Shown: one piece after another, positions 34,883 to 46,212 of the stretch
Position numbering within the stretch: position 1 is the first letter of the stretch
Layout of the letters: each line of letters begins with the position of its first letter
Source: Echinarachnius parma
Lineage: Eukaryota; Echinodermata; Echinoidea; Clypeasteroida; Echinarachniidae
NCBI GenBank assembly: GCA_037951105.1
Contig: JBAMJV010001321.1
Coordinates: 62,001 to 126,000, forward strand
Direction of reading: 5' to 3'
Length of the DNA stretch: 64,000 nucleotides
Position numbers and translations under genes: made by a program
Notes under the pieces: model-generated
Told to the model about the DNA's origin: nothing
Database searches by the model: none
Seen by the model: only the letters and a program-made list of their open reading frames with translations

Positions 34883-36188
34883 TAAGGCTGAGTCATGTCG
34901 GTAATTGTCGGAACCGGGTCCCGATAAACTTTTACCGGTCGGGAACCGGTATCCCGATAAATTTTTACCGTCGAAACTCGGACCGGTAAAATCACGCAAT
35001 CGTGCACGCATCGGCAAAATGCACTGTTTGGGGCTTATATTGCTCTTTTTATATGCAAATAACATAATAAATACTGAGGCTTTAATGGATTTACATATCA
35101 ATCTTTACGGGAAAATAGTTACAGTATCCAGAATTAACTCAGTTTCGCATGAAAAGTATTTTTGTTTTCGAAGTAAATTCATCGTTTGTTCACCATTGCC
35201 CATCGCAACACGGTTCACAGAAACTTAGCCCGCTAGTCTGGGGGAAACATCACATGTACGATCGCTTGTGACTGTGAGCCACTGCATGCCCTTAAAAAGT
35301 GGCTATAAATTAGCCTTTTCGCAATCAACACCATTTTGATATTCTACTTACATGATTTCGAATGGCGTTTGACAGCCGAACAGAAAAAAAAAAAGCCCCG
35401 AATCAATGAAAACAACTACTCAAAACATCGATAAAAAACGACTACATCGCTCCAATTCGCTCGTATACCCTGTGTGCAAGTTACGGGGTCTCTTTTCTTG
35501 CGCAAGATCCATCCGCCGGGGACTTCCCCAATTCCTGGCGGATGGATCTTGCCGATAGAGGGCGGACTGGAACATAGTTCCACCGGCCCAGCGTATGAAT
35601 CTCGCGGAAGAAAAAGAGACCCGTAACTTGCACACAGGGTATACGAGCGAATGGGAGCGATGTAGTCGTTTTTTATCGATGTTTTGAGTAGTTGTTTTCA
35701 TTGTTTTGGGGCTCATTTTTGTTTCTGTTCGGCTGTCAAACGCCATGAAATCATGTAAGTAGAATATCAAAACATTTTTAAATGGTGCAAATGACCAAAA
35801 AACGTATTTTGAGCCACTTTTTGAATGCACTGGCTCATACAAAGATCCATCAGACAACTCCCCTGGAGTATCGGACTAACATTGTGTGCACATCCGCCGA
35901 CAATATCGTTCAAATGACTAGCAATTTTGCGCTTCCTGTTCAATTTCTGACTGTCAAACGAATTAATGAACCAAGAATTTCTCGAAAATAACCACTCTTT
36001 AAAGTAAATATATCAATTGCCCCGTTTTTATTTGAATTCCGCTACATTATTGTGATAATCTTAATTTCTTTTTTAACATTTTATTTTTTTTCATTTTTTT
36101 TTCGGGGCACTGTTTCCCGATATACCGAACCGGGTCCCGATTGAAACAGTCGGTAACCGGTGTGATCGACCGAACCGACTCAGCCTTA
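34883..36188. mobile_element. 1306-bp hAT-type element nested in the mariner-like element
   Basis: CTTCTTTC is duplicated at 34875-34882 and 36189-36196. TIRs are TAAGGCTGAGTC / GACTCAGCCTTA. Subterminal ACCGGGTCCCGAT motifs occur near both ends. The interior contains a large inverted repeat and no transposase. Removing it restores the continuity of the mariner-like arm. Confidence 0.9.
35325..35785. repeat. Long inverted repeat inside the hAT element
   Basis: Arms of about 185 bp (35325-35515 and 35595-35785), with AAAACATCGATAAAAAACGA facing its complement. The ~80-bp loop is GC-richer than the arms. Confidence 0.85.
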
Positions 36189-37171
36189 CTTCTTTCATTA
36201 TGGCACATAGTTCACGCATGACTGAATTAGAACGATGGAAAGTGGTGTTACCAAGATTATATTTGCACGCAGAAATTGCAAGTTTGGGTGAGGTTTTGGG
36301 GTGAGTTTTAAGGGTAGTAAACATACTTATGTTGAAAAAGGACAAATACAAATTCATAATTTTATCTTTTATATGACACCTCATGATTAAAAAATAAATG
36401 ATTTATGCAAGAGAACGAGTACAATGAAAACATGCTTGATTCCAGCCCAAATGAGTAACTTTCCTGATCTAGCCCGTTTCCCATGTTTTCCCTGATCCCC
36501 ATGTTTGTGTAAATTCACTCATGCATCAAAGTCCATTGTCAGCTGCTAATTCAGGAAAGCTGAGCGACTTCTTACTCAACTTTCACTCATTTGGGCAGAA
36601 ATCAGTCATGTTTTCATTGTACTCGTTCTCTGGCATAAATCATTTATTTATTTAGCATGAGGTGTCATGTAAAAGATAAAAATATGAACTTTTATATGGA
36701 GTTTGTCCTTTTTAAAAATAAGTACGTTTACAACCGTTAAAACTCACCCAAACTTAAAATTTACGAGTGCAAATGGAATATTGGTAACACCCCTTTCCAT
36801 TGTTCTAATTCAGTCATGCTTGAATTATGTGCCATAAGTTGTACATCAAATGAAAGAAGAGACACAGAGCTTTCCAGACATATATATATCATCAAGGAAA
36901 TTATTCATTATGACAGAAAATTTCTGCCATGAAACCCGGTTTCGTTTTATCTGGGACAGTCTGTATAAGGGCAGGTCCAAGCTAATGTCCCCCTTGATGG
37001 TGAAAATTCATCTTCATTTTAGCATATCAAGTTTGGTATCATTTAAAAGCTAATAGTCTGAAGTTCTGATTTTTAGTGTGGAAATTTGCATAATCTGCAT
37101 ATTTAACGACAAGGGGTCATCTTATTTGCATATTTCAAATATTAGTGTGACGTACGGGACATTACATTTTT

Positions 37172-38095
37172 ATGCCTCCGCCAACGAAGTGGCCGGAGGC
37201 ATTATGTTTTCGGGTTGTCCGTCCGTCCGTCCGTACGTACGTCCGTCCATCCGTCCGTCCGTCCGTACGTACGTCCCGTTTTCGTTCTCGCGATAACTCA
37301 AGAACCGGTTGACGTATCAATTTCAAACTTGGTATGAGTGTACATATTGGGGTGACAATGATCTGATTAGATTTTAGTGGTCATGAGGTCAAAGGTCAAG
37401 GTCACAGGACTCAATATATATGCAAAAATGCCTCGTTCTCGCGATATCTCAAGAACCGGTAGACGGATCAATTTCAAACTTAGTATGAGTGTACATATTA
37501 GGGTGGCAATGATCTGATTAGATTTTGGGGTTCATGAGGTCAAAGGTCAAGGTCACAGGACTCAATATATGTGCTAAAATGCTTTGTTCTTGCGATATCT
37601 TAAGAACTGGTTGAATGATCAATTTCAAACGTGGTATGAGTGTACATATTGGGGTGGTTATCATTTGAATACATTTTAGGGTTCATGGGGTCAAAGGTCA
37701 AGGTCACAGGACTCAATATATGTGAAAAAATGCCTCTTTTTCGCGATATCTCAAGAACCGGTTGACGGATCAATTTCTAACTTGGTATGAGTGTACACAT
37801 CTGGGTGGCAATAATCGGATTCGACTTAGGGGTCATGAGGTCAAGGTCACAGGACACAATATATATGCAAAAATGGCTTGTAATGGCAAAATTTCAAGAA
37901 CTGAATATCAGATTTCAATCAAACTTGGTACCTGAATGTTTCTTAGGGAGCCAATGTAGCCATCAAAGTTTGGGGTCATATGGTCAAGGTCACAGAACTT
38001 GAAATATATGAGAGGAAAAAAATAATTCAGGATATTGAAATCGCGTGATAGCGGAGGCATAATTTTCGACTGCGCGCAGTCGAAGATCCATCTAG
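37172..38095 (+). mobile_element. Helentron-like (HINE) element with ~151-bp central repeats
   Basis: Starts ATGCCTCCGCCAACGAAGTGG with a hairpin, followed by GTCC/GTAC microsatellite (37219-37275). Four ~151-bp units start at TTCTCGCGAT (37285, 37436, 37587, ~37738), then come one diverged unit, a 3' hairpin TTCGACTGCGCGCAGTCGAA and CTAG at 38092-38095. T lies on both flanks. Most units contain GAGGTCAAAGGTCAAGGTCA. Open frames through the repeats (PSVRPS type) are not genes. Confidence 0.75.
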
Positions 38096-38299
38096 TTATT
38101 TCTAATATTTATTTAATCAATGAAGCATTACTTTCATATACGGAGACTAGTAAAACTAATTACTAGCAATAGTTGACCAAATTTTTAAGTTTCAAATTAA
38201 TTGATTATGCTAATTAGGGCGTGTCCAAAACGCTATGTCCCGAACGTCACAAAATTTAGCACATTTTTTAATATTTCAGTATGAAACAGTTGATTTTTT

Positions 38300-39242
38300 A
38301 TGCCTCCGCCAACGTAGTGGCCGGAGGCATTATGTTTTCGGGTTGTTCGTCCGTCCGTCTGTCCGTACGTACGTACGTCCGTACGTACGTCCCGTTTTCG
38401 TTCTCGCGATATCTCAAGAACCGGTTGACTGATCGATTTCAAACTTGGTATGAGTGTACATATTGGGGTGACAATGATCTGATTAGATTTTAGGGGTCAT
38501 GAGGTCAAAGGTCAAGGTCACAGGACTCAATATATATGCAAAAATGCCTCGTTCTCGCGATTTCTCAAGAACCGATTGACGGAACAATTTCAAACTTGGC
38601 TTGAGTGTACATATTGGGGTGACAATGATCTGATTAGATTTTGGGGTTCATGAGGTCAAAGGTCAAGGTCGGAGGACTCAATATATGTGCAAAAATGCTT
38701 TTTTCTCATATCTCAAGAACCGGTTAACAGATCAATTTCAAACTTGGTATGAGTGTACATATTGGGGTGGCAATGATCTGCTTAGATTTTGGGTTCATGA
38801 GGTCAAAGGTCAAGGTCACAGTACCCGATATATACTGTGCAAAAATGCCTCGTTCTCGCGATATCTCAAGAACCGGTTGACGGATCAATTTCAAACTTAG
38901 TATGAGTGTACACATCGGGGTGGCAATGATCAGATTATATTTTTGGGGGGTCATGAGGTCAAAGGTCAAGGTCGCAGGGCTCAATATATATGCAAAAATG
39001 GCTTGTAATGGCAAAATTTCAAGAACTGAATGTCAGATTTCAATCTAAATTGGTACCTGAATGTTTCTTTGGGAGCCAATGTAGCCATCAAAGTTTGGGG
39101 TCATATGGTCAAGGTCACGGGTCGAAATATATGAAAAATAAACAAAAAATTAATTCAGTGCACGTTAATTTGGGCTTGATATTGAAATCGCGTGATAGCC
39201 GAGGCATAATTTTCGACTGCGCGCAGTCGAAGATCCATCGAG
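38300..39242 (+). mobile_element. Helentron-like (HINE) element, second long copy
   Basis: Same architecture as 37172-38095 with four full repeat units and a diverged one; the end is CGAG instead of CTAG. DR1-type motifs start at about 38502, 38653, 38800 and 38954. Confidence 0.75.
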
Positions 39243-39349
39243 TTTCTTTCATATTCTGTGAAGTTCTAATTTATCATACTCCTGACCTGCTAGCCAAGTT
39301 TGATGAAAAAAACATTTTTCGTTTTAATTTCATTAGCTAATTAACAAAT

Positions 39350-39383
39350 GTGACGTACGGGACAAAAGTGTGACGTACGGGAC
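39350..39383 (+). repeat. Two tandem E1 motifs (GTGACGTACGGGAC)
   Basis: The motif occurs at 39350-39363 and 39370-39383, separated by 6 bp. A third forward copy is at 37147-37160. Confidence 0.85.
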
Positions 39384-39439
39384 ATTTTCAGTGCTAAAGC
39401 AATGGCAAGGCAGGTAAAAGTTATTTGTTTGTGTTTTAA

Positions 39440-39994
39440 AGGGATAGTTGAGTTCTGGTAAGGAGAGTATAGTTTTAGTGAAACTGAATTTTAGTAACCA
39501 AAACCTGCATCATTACATTACAAACTAATAGTTATAACTAGAAAGGAACACAAAATTACAAATGACGTAGTAAAGATCATGTTATCATTCAAAAAGAGCC
39601 GTTAAAACGTAAGAGGGCGCTCTCTAAACACTCATCGGTTTCAACCATTTTGAATAAAATATTGTGCATGTGATGCTTTGTTGAAATAGTGATTAGATAG
39701 AGAAATAACCAACAACTATTTAAATACCTATTTTGTAACTTTTTGAAAAGAGGAAGCATTTTTTTGAATTTTTAACGGCTGGTTCAAAATTCTCTAATAA
39801 ACCCGGGGCCCCGGGTTTATTACAAATTGTTATATTTATGGATATTTCAGCCGTTTCTGAACCGATTTTGATCAAACAAAGATGATTTTATTGTTTAAAT
39901 ATTATGCTCTTTCAAATTTTACACTCAGTTTTTCATTACCTCACAAACCAATTAAGTAGTCTAGCGCCCTCTCTACCAAAACTCAACTTTCCCT
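39440..39994. mobile_element. 555-bp TTAA-type MITE, relative of the 494-bp satellite unit
   Basis: TTAA at 39436-39439 and 39995-39998; TIRs AGGGATAGTTGAGTTCTGGTA facing TACCAAAACTCAACTTTCCCT. A central AT-rich body contains the palindrome AACCCGGGGCCCCGGGTT. The left ~230 bp is homologous to half of the 494-bp unit. Confidence 0.85.
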
Positions 39995-40704
39995 TTAACC
40001 GCTGATCATCAGAAGAATACATGCATGCTTAGATGCACTCCAGAAGTTCAGAATAGATAGGTCTTACCTTCAGGAGCCATCTCTAAAAAGAATTCATGTT
40101 TTCCATTTCGTACTTCGTGATATAGCTATAATTTCATCAAAATATGTCTTGATGGGGAAATTTGAAATATCTTAAAATTACCTTTAATTAATTATCTAAA
40201 ATACTAGACAATCAATTTGAGTAGGGAAATTGCATGTGAATGAAGGAGAGACAGTAATACACTGGTTAAGTACACCAAGACCTTCCAAACATGTTCAAAA
40301 ACTGTAAGAAAGTGCTAAAAAGGCACAAAATATTATCACTTATTCTTCTGAACAGTCCCATGTATGGGATTTCATGTAAGTTGCCCCATTTTCGATAATT
40401 CTGTTTAATTTACTCATATTTATCTCTTTTTTGGCAAATTTAAAAGTAATTTACATCAGAAGAATGTAACCTACACATATTGATGCCAGATAAAATAGTT
40501 TTTGTTAATTATTAATTAGGAATTAATTAGCTTAATTAATTAACATTTTTTAAAAGTCGTATCGTAATTTATTGTAGAATTTTTTTTCTTTTTTTTTTCA
40601 TCAGAATATTAGATTTATACAATAAGAACAAATATATTGCAAAATAAAATGAAAGATTATGAAATTAAAATAGAAAAATGACATAGTTTTAGTTAGGAAA
40701 AAAT

Positions 40705-40734
40705 GTCCCGTACGTCACATGTCCTGTACGTCAC
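40705..40734 (-). repeat. Two inverted E1 motifs
   Basis: GTCCCGTACGTCAC at 40705-40718 and the variant GTCCTGTACGTCAC at 40721-40734; a further copy at 40917-40930. The surrounding E1 sequence (39999-40935) is AT-rich with no gene seen. Confidence 0.85.
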
Positions 40735-41367
40735 GCGCATACCTATTATCTTTCATTAATTATCGTGGGAAAAAGGGTTGTGAATTAATTAATTTTTTTG
40801 TAGTGTGTACTTGAATGTTTACTGAAAGCATATATTACAAATTAGTAAGTATTAGCCCTGTAGATTCAGAGCATTTTCATGATACATAATTTTCCAAAAA
40901 AGTCAATATTTCTCTGGTCCCGTACGTCACGCTGCATATTGATTGATTGATTTTGATTGATTTGATTTTTATTTCCACATTCAAAGTTTAAAATACAATG
41001 TAAAAGCAAAGAATACAAAAACATAACATATACATAATAATTACTACTGCAAATATACATTTACCTAATTATATACAAACAAGTAAGGCATGAAAAAAAA
41101 AAAACAACAACAACAAAAAAGACACCATAGATTGAAAATACAGAAGTAAGGGGGAAAAGTATAAACCGTATTTGAATGTGGGGGGATAACCAAAAGCCAA
41201 AATAAAGGCTTATCTAGGGCAGTCCCCGAGAAACTAACAAAAGACTGGATAATGAATACGTGTATAGGGATTAGAGAGACAGAGAGGGAGGTAGTGAGAG
41301 AGAAAGTAAACAGAGAGGGGGAGGGGAGATAAAAACTAAAAGAGTTTGTTTACATGCATGAACAGTT

Positions 41368-44315
41368 CTAAGAGTGATTGCACAGCATAATATACAATTT
41401 GAATTTCTTTTTAAAATTGGATAATGTTGGACACAATTTTAATTCATTTGGTACCATATTCCAGCTTTTTGATCCTACAAAGGTAATGGTAGTTCTTGAG
41501 AAATTATATTTATACAATGGTAGACGTACATTCCCCTGAGCTCTTGTGTTGTGTTGATGAATTGCACAATTGAGATTAAAAATATTATTAAATATGGATG
41601 GAAGCGAGCCTTTGAAATAAGAATACATAAAAATTGCAATTTGGAATTGATTCAATTGATATATAGTTAAAATATTTAATTTATAAAACAAAGGAGAGCT
41701 ATGGCTAAGAGGTTGGGCATTACACATTATTCTTATTACACGTTTTTGAAGTATATACAGCCTATTGCTAATTGATATTGCACAATTTCCCCACACTATA
41801 TTGCAATATGATAAATAAGGTAAAATCAGTGTATTATACAACATTAAAACTACTTTCATTGGAACAATGGGCTTTACACGATAAATAACACCAATTGCTC
41901 TACATATTTTACAAGATATATCATTGACATGTTCTCTCCATGATAATTTTGCGTCAATTGTTACGCCTAAAAATTTTTTTTTATCAACCTTCTGAATATC
42001 AATATTACCAATTTTAATTTGAAGCTTGGCATTATCTACAAATAAATGTTTTGGCTTAAAAAGCATGTAACATGTTTTATCCATATTAATAATTAAACGA
42101 TTTGCAATAAACCACTTACGAACATTGTTCATTTCCGTATTGACTATACTATTCAACTCAACTATATCAGTGCCTGAAAAAAATAAGTTTGTATCATCTG
42201 CAAACATAATTGAAAAGAATAAATCACTAACATACTGAAAATCATTCACAAATAACAAAAATAGCAATGGTCCAAGCACAGATCCCTGTGGAACACCCGT
42301 TTGTAATACTGTGTGTCAGATGAACAATTATCGACATAAACAAATTGTTTACGATTAAAAAGGTAACTATGAAACCATTTCAAAATGTTTCCTCTTATGC
42401 CATAATGCTCTAATTTTTTCAATAATATATCATGGTTTATACAATCGAAAGCTTTCGAGAGGTCTAAAAAGATTCCTATTAAAAATTTCTTTTGTTCAAA
42501 AATATTGGCAAGATTATGAGTAAATTCTAAAAGTGCAGTACTTGTTGAGTAGCCATGTCGAAAACCAAATTGCCTTTCATATAAAATATTATTCCTCTCT
42601 ATATAACTCATGAGTTTATTATACATTATTTTTTCAAATGTCTTTGTAAATACTGACAATAACGAAATCGGTCTATAGTTTGATGCCATATTTTTGTCAC
42701 CCTTTTTAAATACTGGAACTACTTTAGCTAATTTAAGTTGGTCCGGAAATACTCCGCACTCCAATGAAAGATTAAAAATATTGCACAATGGCTGTAAAAT
42801 AAAAGTTATAGTCTTTTTATACACTTTAACATTAACATCATCAAACCCCGGGCTCTTATTAACTTTAAAATCACGAACAACTTCTAAAATATCGGCAAGA
42901 GTTATTGGTGCTAAAAACATAGAATGGGGTAATCTTTTTTTTAAGTAATATTCAAAATCAGTTTCACAATCTACTAACTTTTCTGTGAGCTTACCTCCTA
43001 TTGTGCTAAAATAAGCATTAAAACAATTTACAATATCATGTTTGTCTTCTTTTAAAATACCTTCATCTATAATTGATTTACATTGATCTTTAGTATTGGA
43101 TTTATTAAGAATTTTGTTTATCATTTTCCATGTTTTATTCATATCACCATTTAATTCATTAAATTTATTTATATAATATTCGCGTTTACACTTTCTCATT
43201 TGTGTATTAAATACATTTCTAAATTTATTGAATCTTCTTTTTCTTATTACTGTAGGATTCTTAACATACTTCCTATACAATACATGTTTCTTTTTGCACA
43301 TTTTACGCAACGAATTATTAAACCAAGGTTTCTTTTCCTTTTTCAATTTCGATTGAACTTTCTTGACAGGAAAACATTTATTATAAAGGAGCATATATTG
43401 ATTAAAAAATGATTCAAATCTGTCATTTACATCATCGAAATTGTGTATAAATAACCAATCTTGTTCACGTAACATGGTACTAAACCGGGCAATAGATTCG
43501 TCATTTATCACACGTTTATAATAGAAAGATTGAGGTAGTGTATTTTTTATATTACGAGATATTGCGAATATTGCACAATGGTCACTAAAATCACAAGAGA
43601 ATATACCAGAGTAGCATATATTATCTATATTATTCGTAAAAATATTATCTAAAAGAGTCGCACACTCAACAGTGACTCGTGTAGGCTTAGAAATTAAAGG
43701 AGTAAAAGAAAAGGATGTTAGCAAGTCTAAGAAACTATTTGATGATGTATTCAAACTCAATAAATTTACATTGAAATCTCCAAGTAAAAGACTCTCCTTT
43801 TTTTCATTTGATATTTTTTGTAAAATTATTTCAAGTTTATCAATAAAAGATAATATTGGTTTATCTGGAGGTCTATATATAATATTAACTATAACATTTG
43901 TATGAGAATGTAAATTATGTACTTCAATACAAATAGATTCAAAAACATCATCCATAATTTCTAGGTCATGTCGTCTTTTAAAATCAACATCCTTATGAAC
44001 ATAAATACCTACACCACCTCCTCGTTTGTGAGTACGATTATTGGCAAGAAAAGCATAATTAGGAATATTTAAAAATGTGCATTCACTCTCTTTTAACCAA
44101 GTCTCTGTTAATCCAATTATATCAAATTTTAAGTCAAAACAGTCTAAAAACATGTTCATATTATCAAAATTCTTCTTTAAGCTTCGGCAATTAAAATGTA
44201 TCATAGATAATTGTGTATTATCAACAAAAGTTTGAATATTAAATTCATCAGGAGTCACATACGGGGAATCAAAAGGTAATCTATCTGATATCGTATCCAT
44301 GTTTAACTCGGGCAA
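41368..44315 (-). pseudogene. LINE ORF2: APE endonuclease + reverse transcriptase, one frameshift
   Basis: The first ORF (44315 to about 42296) has the AP-endonuclease ([13 protein letters not shown] [33 protein letters not shown]) at roughly residues 35-260 and the RT start ([52 protein letters not shown]). One base appears deleted in an A-run near 42296, just before [13 protein letters not shown]. The following frame (to 41368) carries the catalytic FADDTNLF, LGVTIDAKLSWREHV and a C-terminal region without RNase H. The combined length is close to 980 residues, normal for L2/CR1 ORF2. The FADD and LGDF catalytic motifs are intact; the frameshift is the only clear lesion seen. Confidence 0.92.
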
Positions 44316-44640
44316 GGCTGGCGTTCATATGCTGTGATGTTATGCATGTAGATTGGGATTGAAAACATACCAATAAAAGAGAAAGCATTGTAATGAAGGT
44401 TTGCAATATACAAAAGGCAAGGAAATGTAAGAAGAAATACAAAAAATATATTTATTAAGCTAAAAGTGAAACAACATACAAAAAAGAAAAGAAAACGTTA
44501 AAAACATTCAAAAATGATTTTAAATGATTCAAAAGTCTGTGACGAGAATAAATATGTTAAAATGGCATGCAGCCAGGAGCAAAATGATTTTCGAAATGTT
44601 GACTTTGAGGATTAAAATGTATCATCTCTAACTCACGAGT

Positions 44641-45477
44641 CTAAAGTCTTCTCAGATCATCGATACTGTTTATTCCGCGTTTCATCGGGTCACCACCAGT
44701 CTTGATCAACACAATGATGCGGCCGTCTGCTGTCCAGGCATCTTGAACTTGCTCACATTTCTTTGCCTCCATCAGTAGCTTTACGTTCGTGCTTGTGAGA
44801 TCTTCTTGTATTGACTTTCTTTGACCTGCTAATTTTCGGCGATTCCTCATGATGAGTTGTCGCATTCGATAGGACATGAATTTGACAATGATGGGACGCG
44901 GTGCATGCTGATCTCTCTTCCTTGGATCCGGTTCCTTCCTCCTCTGGGTGATTCTGTGCGATCGCTCTATGTCCGCCATGCTGAGCGGGACCTTGAGGGT
45001 GTCGTTGGCCAATTTGATGATGGCCTCATCTGTATCCTCGCGATCTTGTTCGGCGATTCCATAAAATCTCAGGCAATTTCGTCTCGAGTACTGCTCTTGA
45101 GTGTTGGCGTTTCGTCTTGAAGCATCAATGGCTGCACCTTGTGATGTCACCCTCTCCTCCAGCGCCTTGATCTTCCGATCTCGTTCTCTGGCTCCCGACT
45201 CTAGATCGAGGACTAGACCTTCCAGCTTCTCAACTGTCGTTGTCAGCTCAGCAAGCCGTTTGTCAACCTCCTGCTCCACCAGCTTCAGGAAATGATCATT
45301 TGTCAGGATGTCCTGTATGACTGCAGAGATGACGTTCTGCTGTACAGCCTTTGCACTTCCAGTACTCCCACTGACGCTAGCTTTCCCAGATGACCTTAAT
45401 GACCTTGCATTCACTGAGTCTGGAGGTGAAGCCATGGTGAAGATGAATGAATGCAGTGTGGGGAGATAATCCGCCAA
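44641..45477 (-). CDS. LINE ORF1 protein, coiled coil + RRM type
   Basis: 278 codons if the first ATG is used; a second in-frame ATG at 45435 (MASPPDSVNARS) has a better-looking start. A Ser/Gly-rich N-terminus is followed by a charged coiled-coil stretch (about residues 75-130, KLEGLVLDLESGARERDRKI), then an RRM-like domain typical of LINE ORF1 proteins (QYSRRNCLRFYGI, SMADIERSHRI, PIIVKFMSYRMRQLIMRNRR) and a C-terminal domain ending INSIDDLRRL. Such proteins bind the element's RNA as trimers in known LINEs. The frame is intact. It lies about 325 bp upstream of ORF2 on the same strand. Confidence 0.88.
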   Translation of the reverse strand: MADYLPTLHSFIFTMASPPDSVNARSLRSSGKASVSGSTGSAKAVQQNVISAVIQDILTNDHFLKLVEQEVDKRLAELTTTVEKLEGLVLDLESGARERDRKIKALEERVTSQGAAIDASRRNANTQEQYSRRNCLRFYGIAEQDREDTDEAIIKLANDTLKVPLSMADIERSHRITQRRKEPDPRKRDQHAPRPIIVKFMSYRMRQLIMRNRRKLAGQRKSIQEDLTSTNVKLLMEAKKCEQVQDAWTADGRIIVLIKTGGDPMKRGINSIDDLRRL

Positions 45478-45600
45478 GTGAAATGGTCAGCGAACTTGTT
45501 GAATAGGGGTATTCAGGAATACAATGGGTGGTGGGTAAGTCAATTCACGGTTGGCTTGGGTTGAATAAACTGTACAAGTCCCAATGAGACACTACTATAG

Positions 45601-46166
45601 TATACACTGTGTATATACAATGCAACCAGATGGTTTCATAAAAATGAATACATGGGACTGTAGGCAAGTTCTTATATGTCCTCTGTCTCAGTGAATAAAA
45701 TTCAACTCCAAAGTTAGGTATTTGTATTCCACAAGTTTGCTTTAAAAATGACTCCTTGCTCCTAGCTGCTTCTTACTGCTCCATATTGATACTACATTGT
45801 CCGTTTACATGTGTCGAAAAGTGCAAATTTCTGGCATCATAATGGAGAGAACTTCTTGGTAGCTTCGAAGCCTGTCTTAATAATGTCTTCGGCACAACAT
45901 TCAAAAGATTTTCAATACAATACGCCCCAAAAAATGTGAGAAACAAATGTTTTGTCATTATTCTCATTTTCAGTGATTTTTGATTCTTTACTTTTAGCAA
46001 CACACAAAGCACGATTAAATGTGGATAAATAAGAGCAAATGATGTTAATGTGAATAAATGAATAAATGAGGATAGATGCGACTAAAGACACGTTAAAAGC
46101 ATTCAAAAGAGTAATATGGTTGGTTAAATGAAAAGGCAGTGCACAGCAACAGCCTTTGTAATCAAG
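45601..46166. other. LINE 5' flank and E1 sequence; no gene seen
   Basis: The LINE 5' end lies somewhere here. Short open frames have no recognised motif. Confidence 0.5.
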
Positions 46167-46167
46167 T

Positions 46168-46173
46168 TTTATT
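46168..46173 (-). terminator. Polyadenylation signal AATAAA
   Basis: On the minus strand AATAAA lies about 40 nt after the stop codon of the unknown ORF (46213-46215), as expected for a genuine transcript end. Confidence 0.45.
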
Positions 46174-46212
46174 TACAGCACATTCTCAATCTCACTCCCC
46201 CTTTTTCAGAGT

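Larger units (their letters stand above)
34774..36963. mobile_element. Mariner-like non-autonomous element with ~360-bp TIRs
   Basis: Ends CAGACTGTCCCAGA and complement, flanked by TA (34772-34773, 36964-36965). The inverted arms continue for about 360 bp (landmarks AAACCGGGTTTCATGGCAGA and TATGACACCTCATG inverted at 36660). A 1306-bp hAT element is nested in the left arm; without it the element is about 876 bp. No transposase. Confidence 0.85.
40936..45600 (-). mobile_element. Nearly full-length L2/CR1-like LINE
   Basis: The minus strand holds an ORF1, an endonuclease-RT ORF2 and a ~430-bp 3' region ending in a short ATCA/TTGA microsatellite (40936-40970), a type of 3' end common in L2/CR1 elements. 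The 5' limit is uncertain, between 45480 and about 45750. No target duplication was found. The element sits directly beside an E1 motif (40917-40930). Confidence 0.85.

Noticed and set aside
37172..39340. Several open frames with PSVRPSVRTYV or RFQTWYECTYWG repeats
   Set aside because: They translate the GTCC/GTAC microsatellite and the tandem repeats of the Helentron-like elements; both strands and all copies give similar frames.
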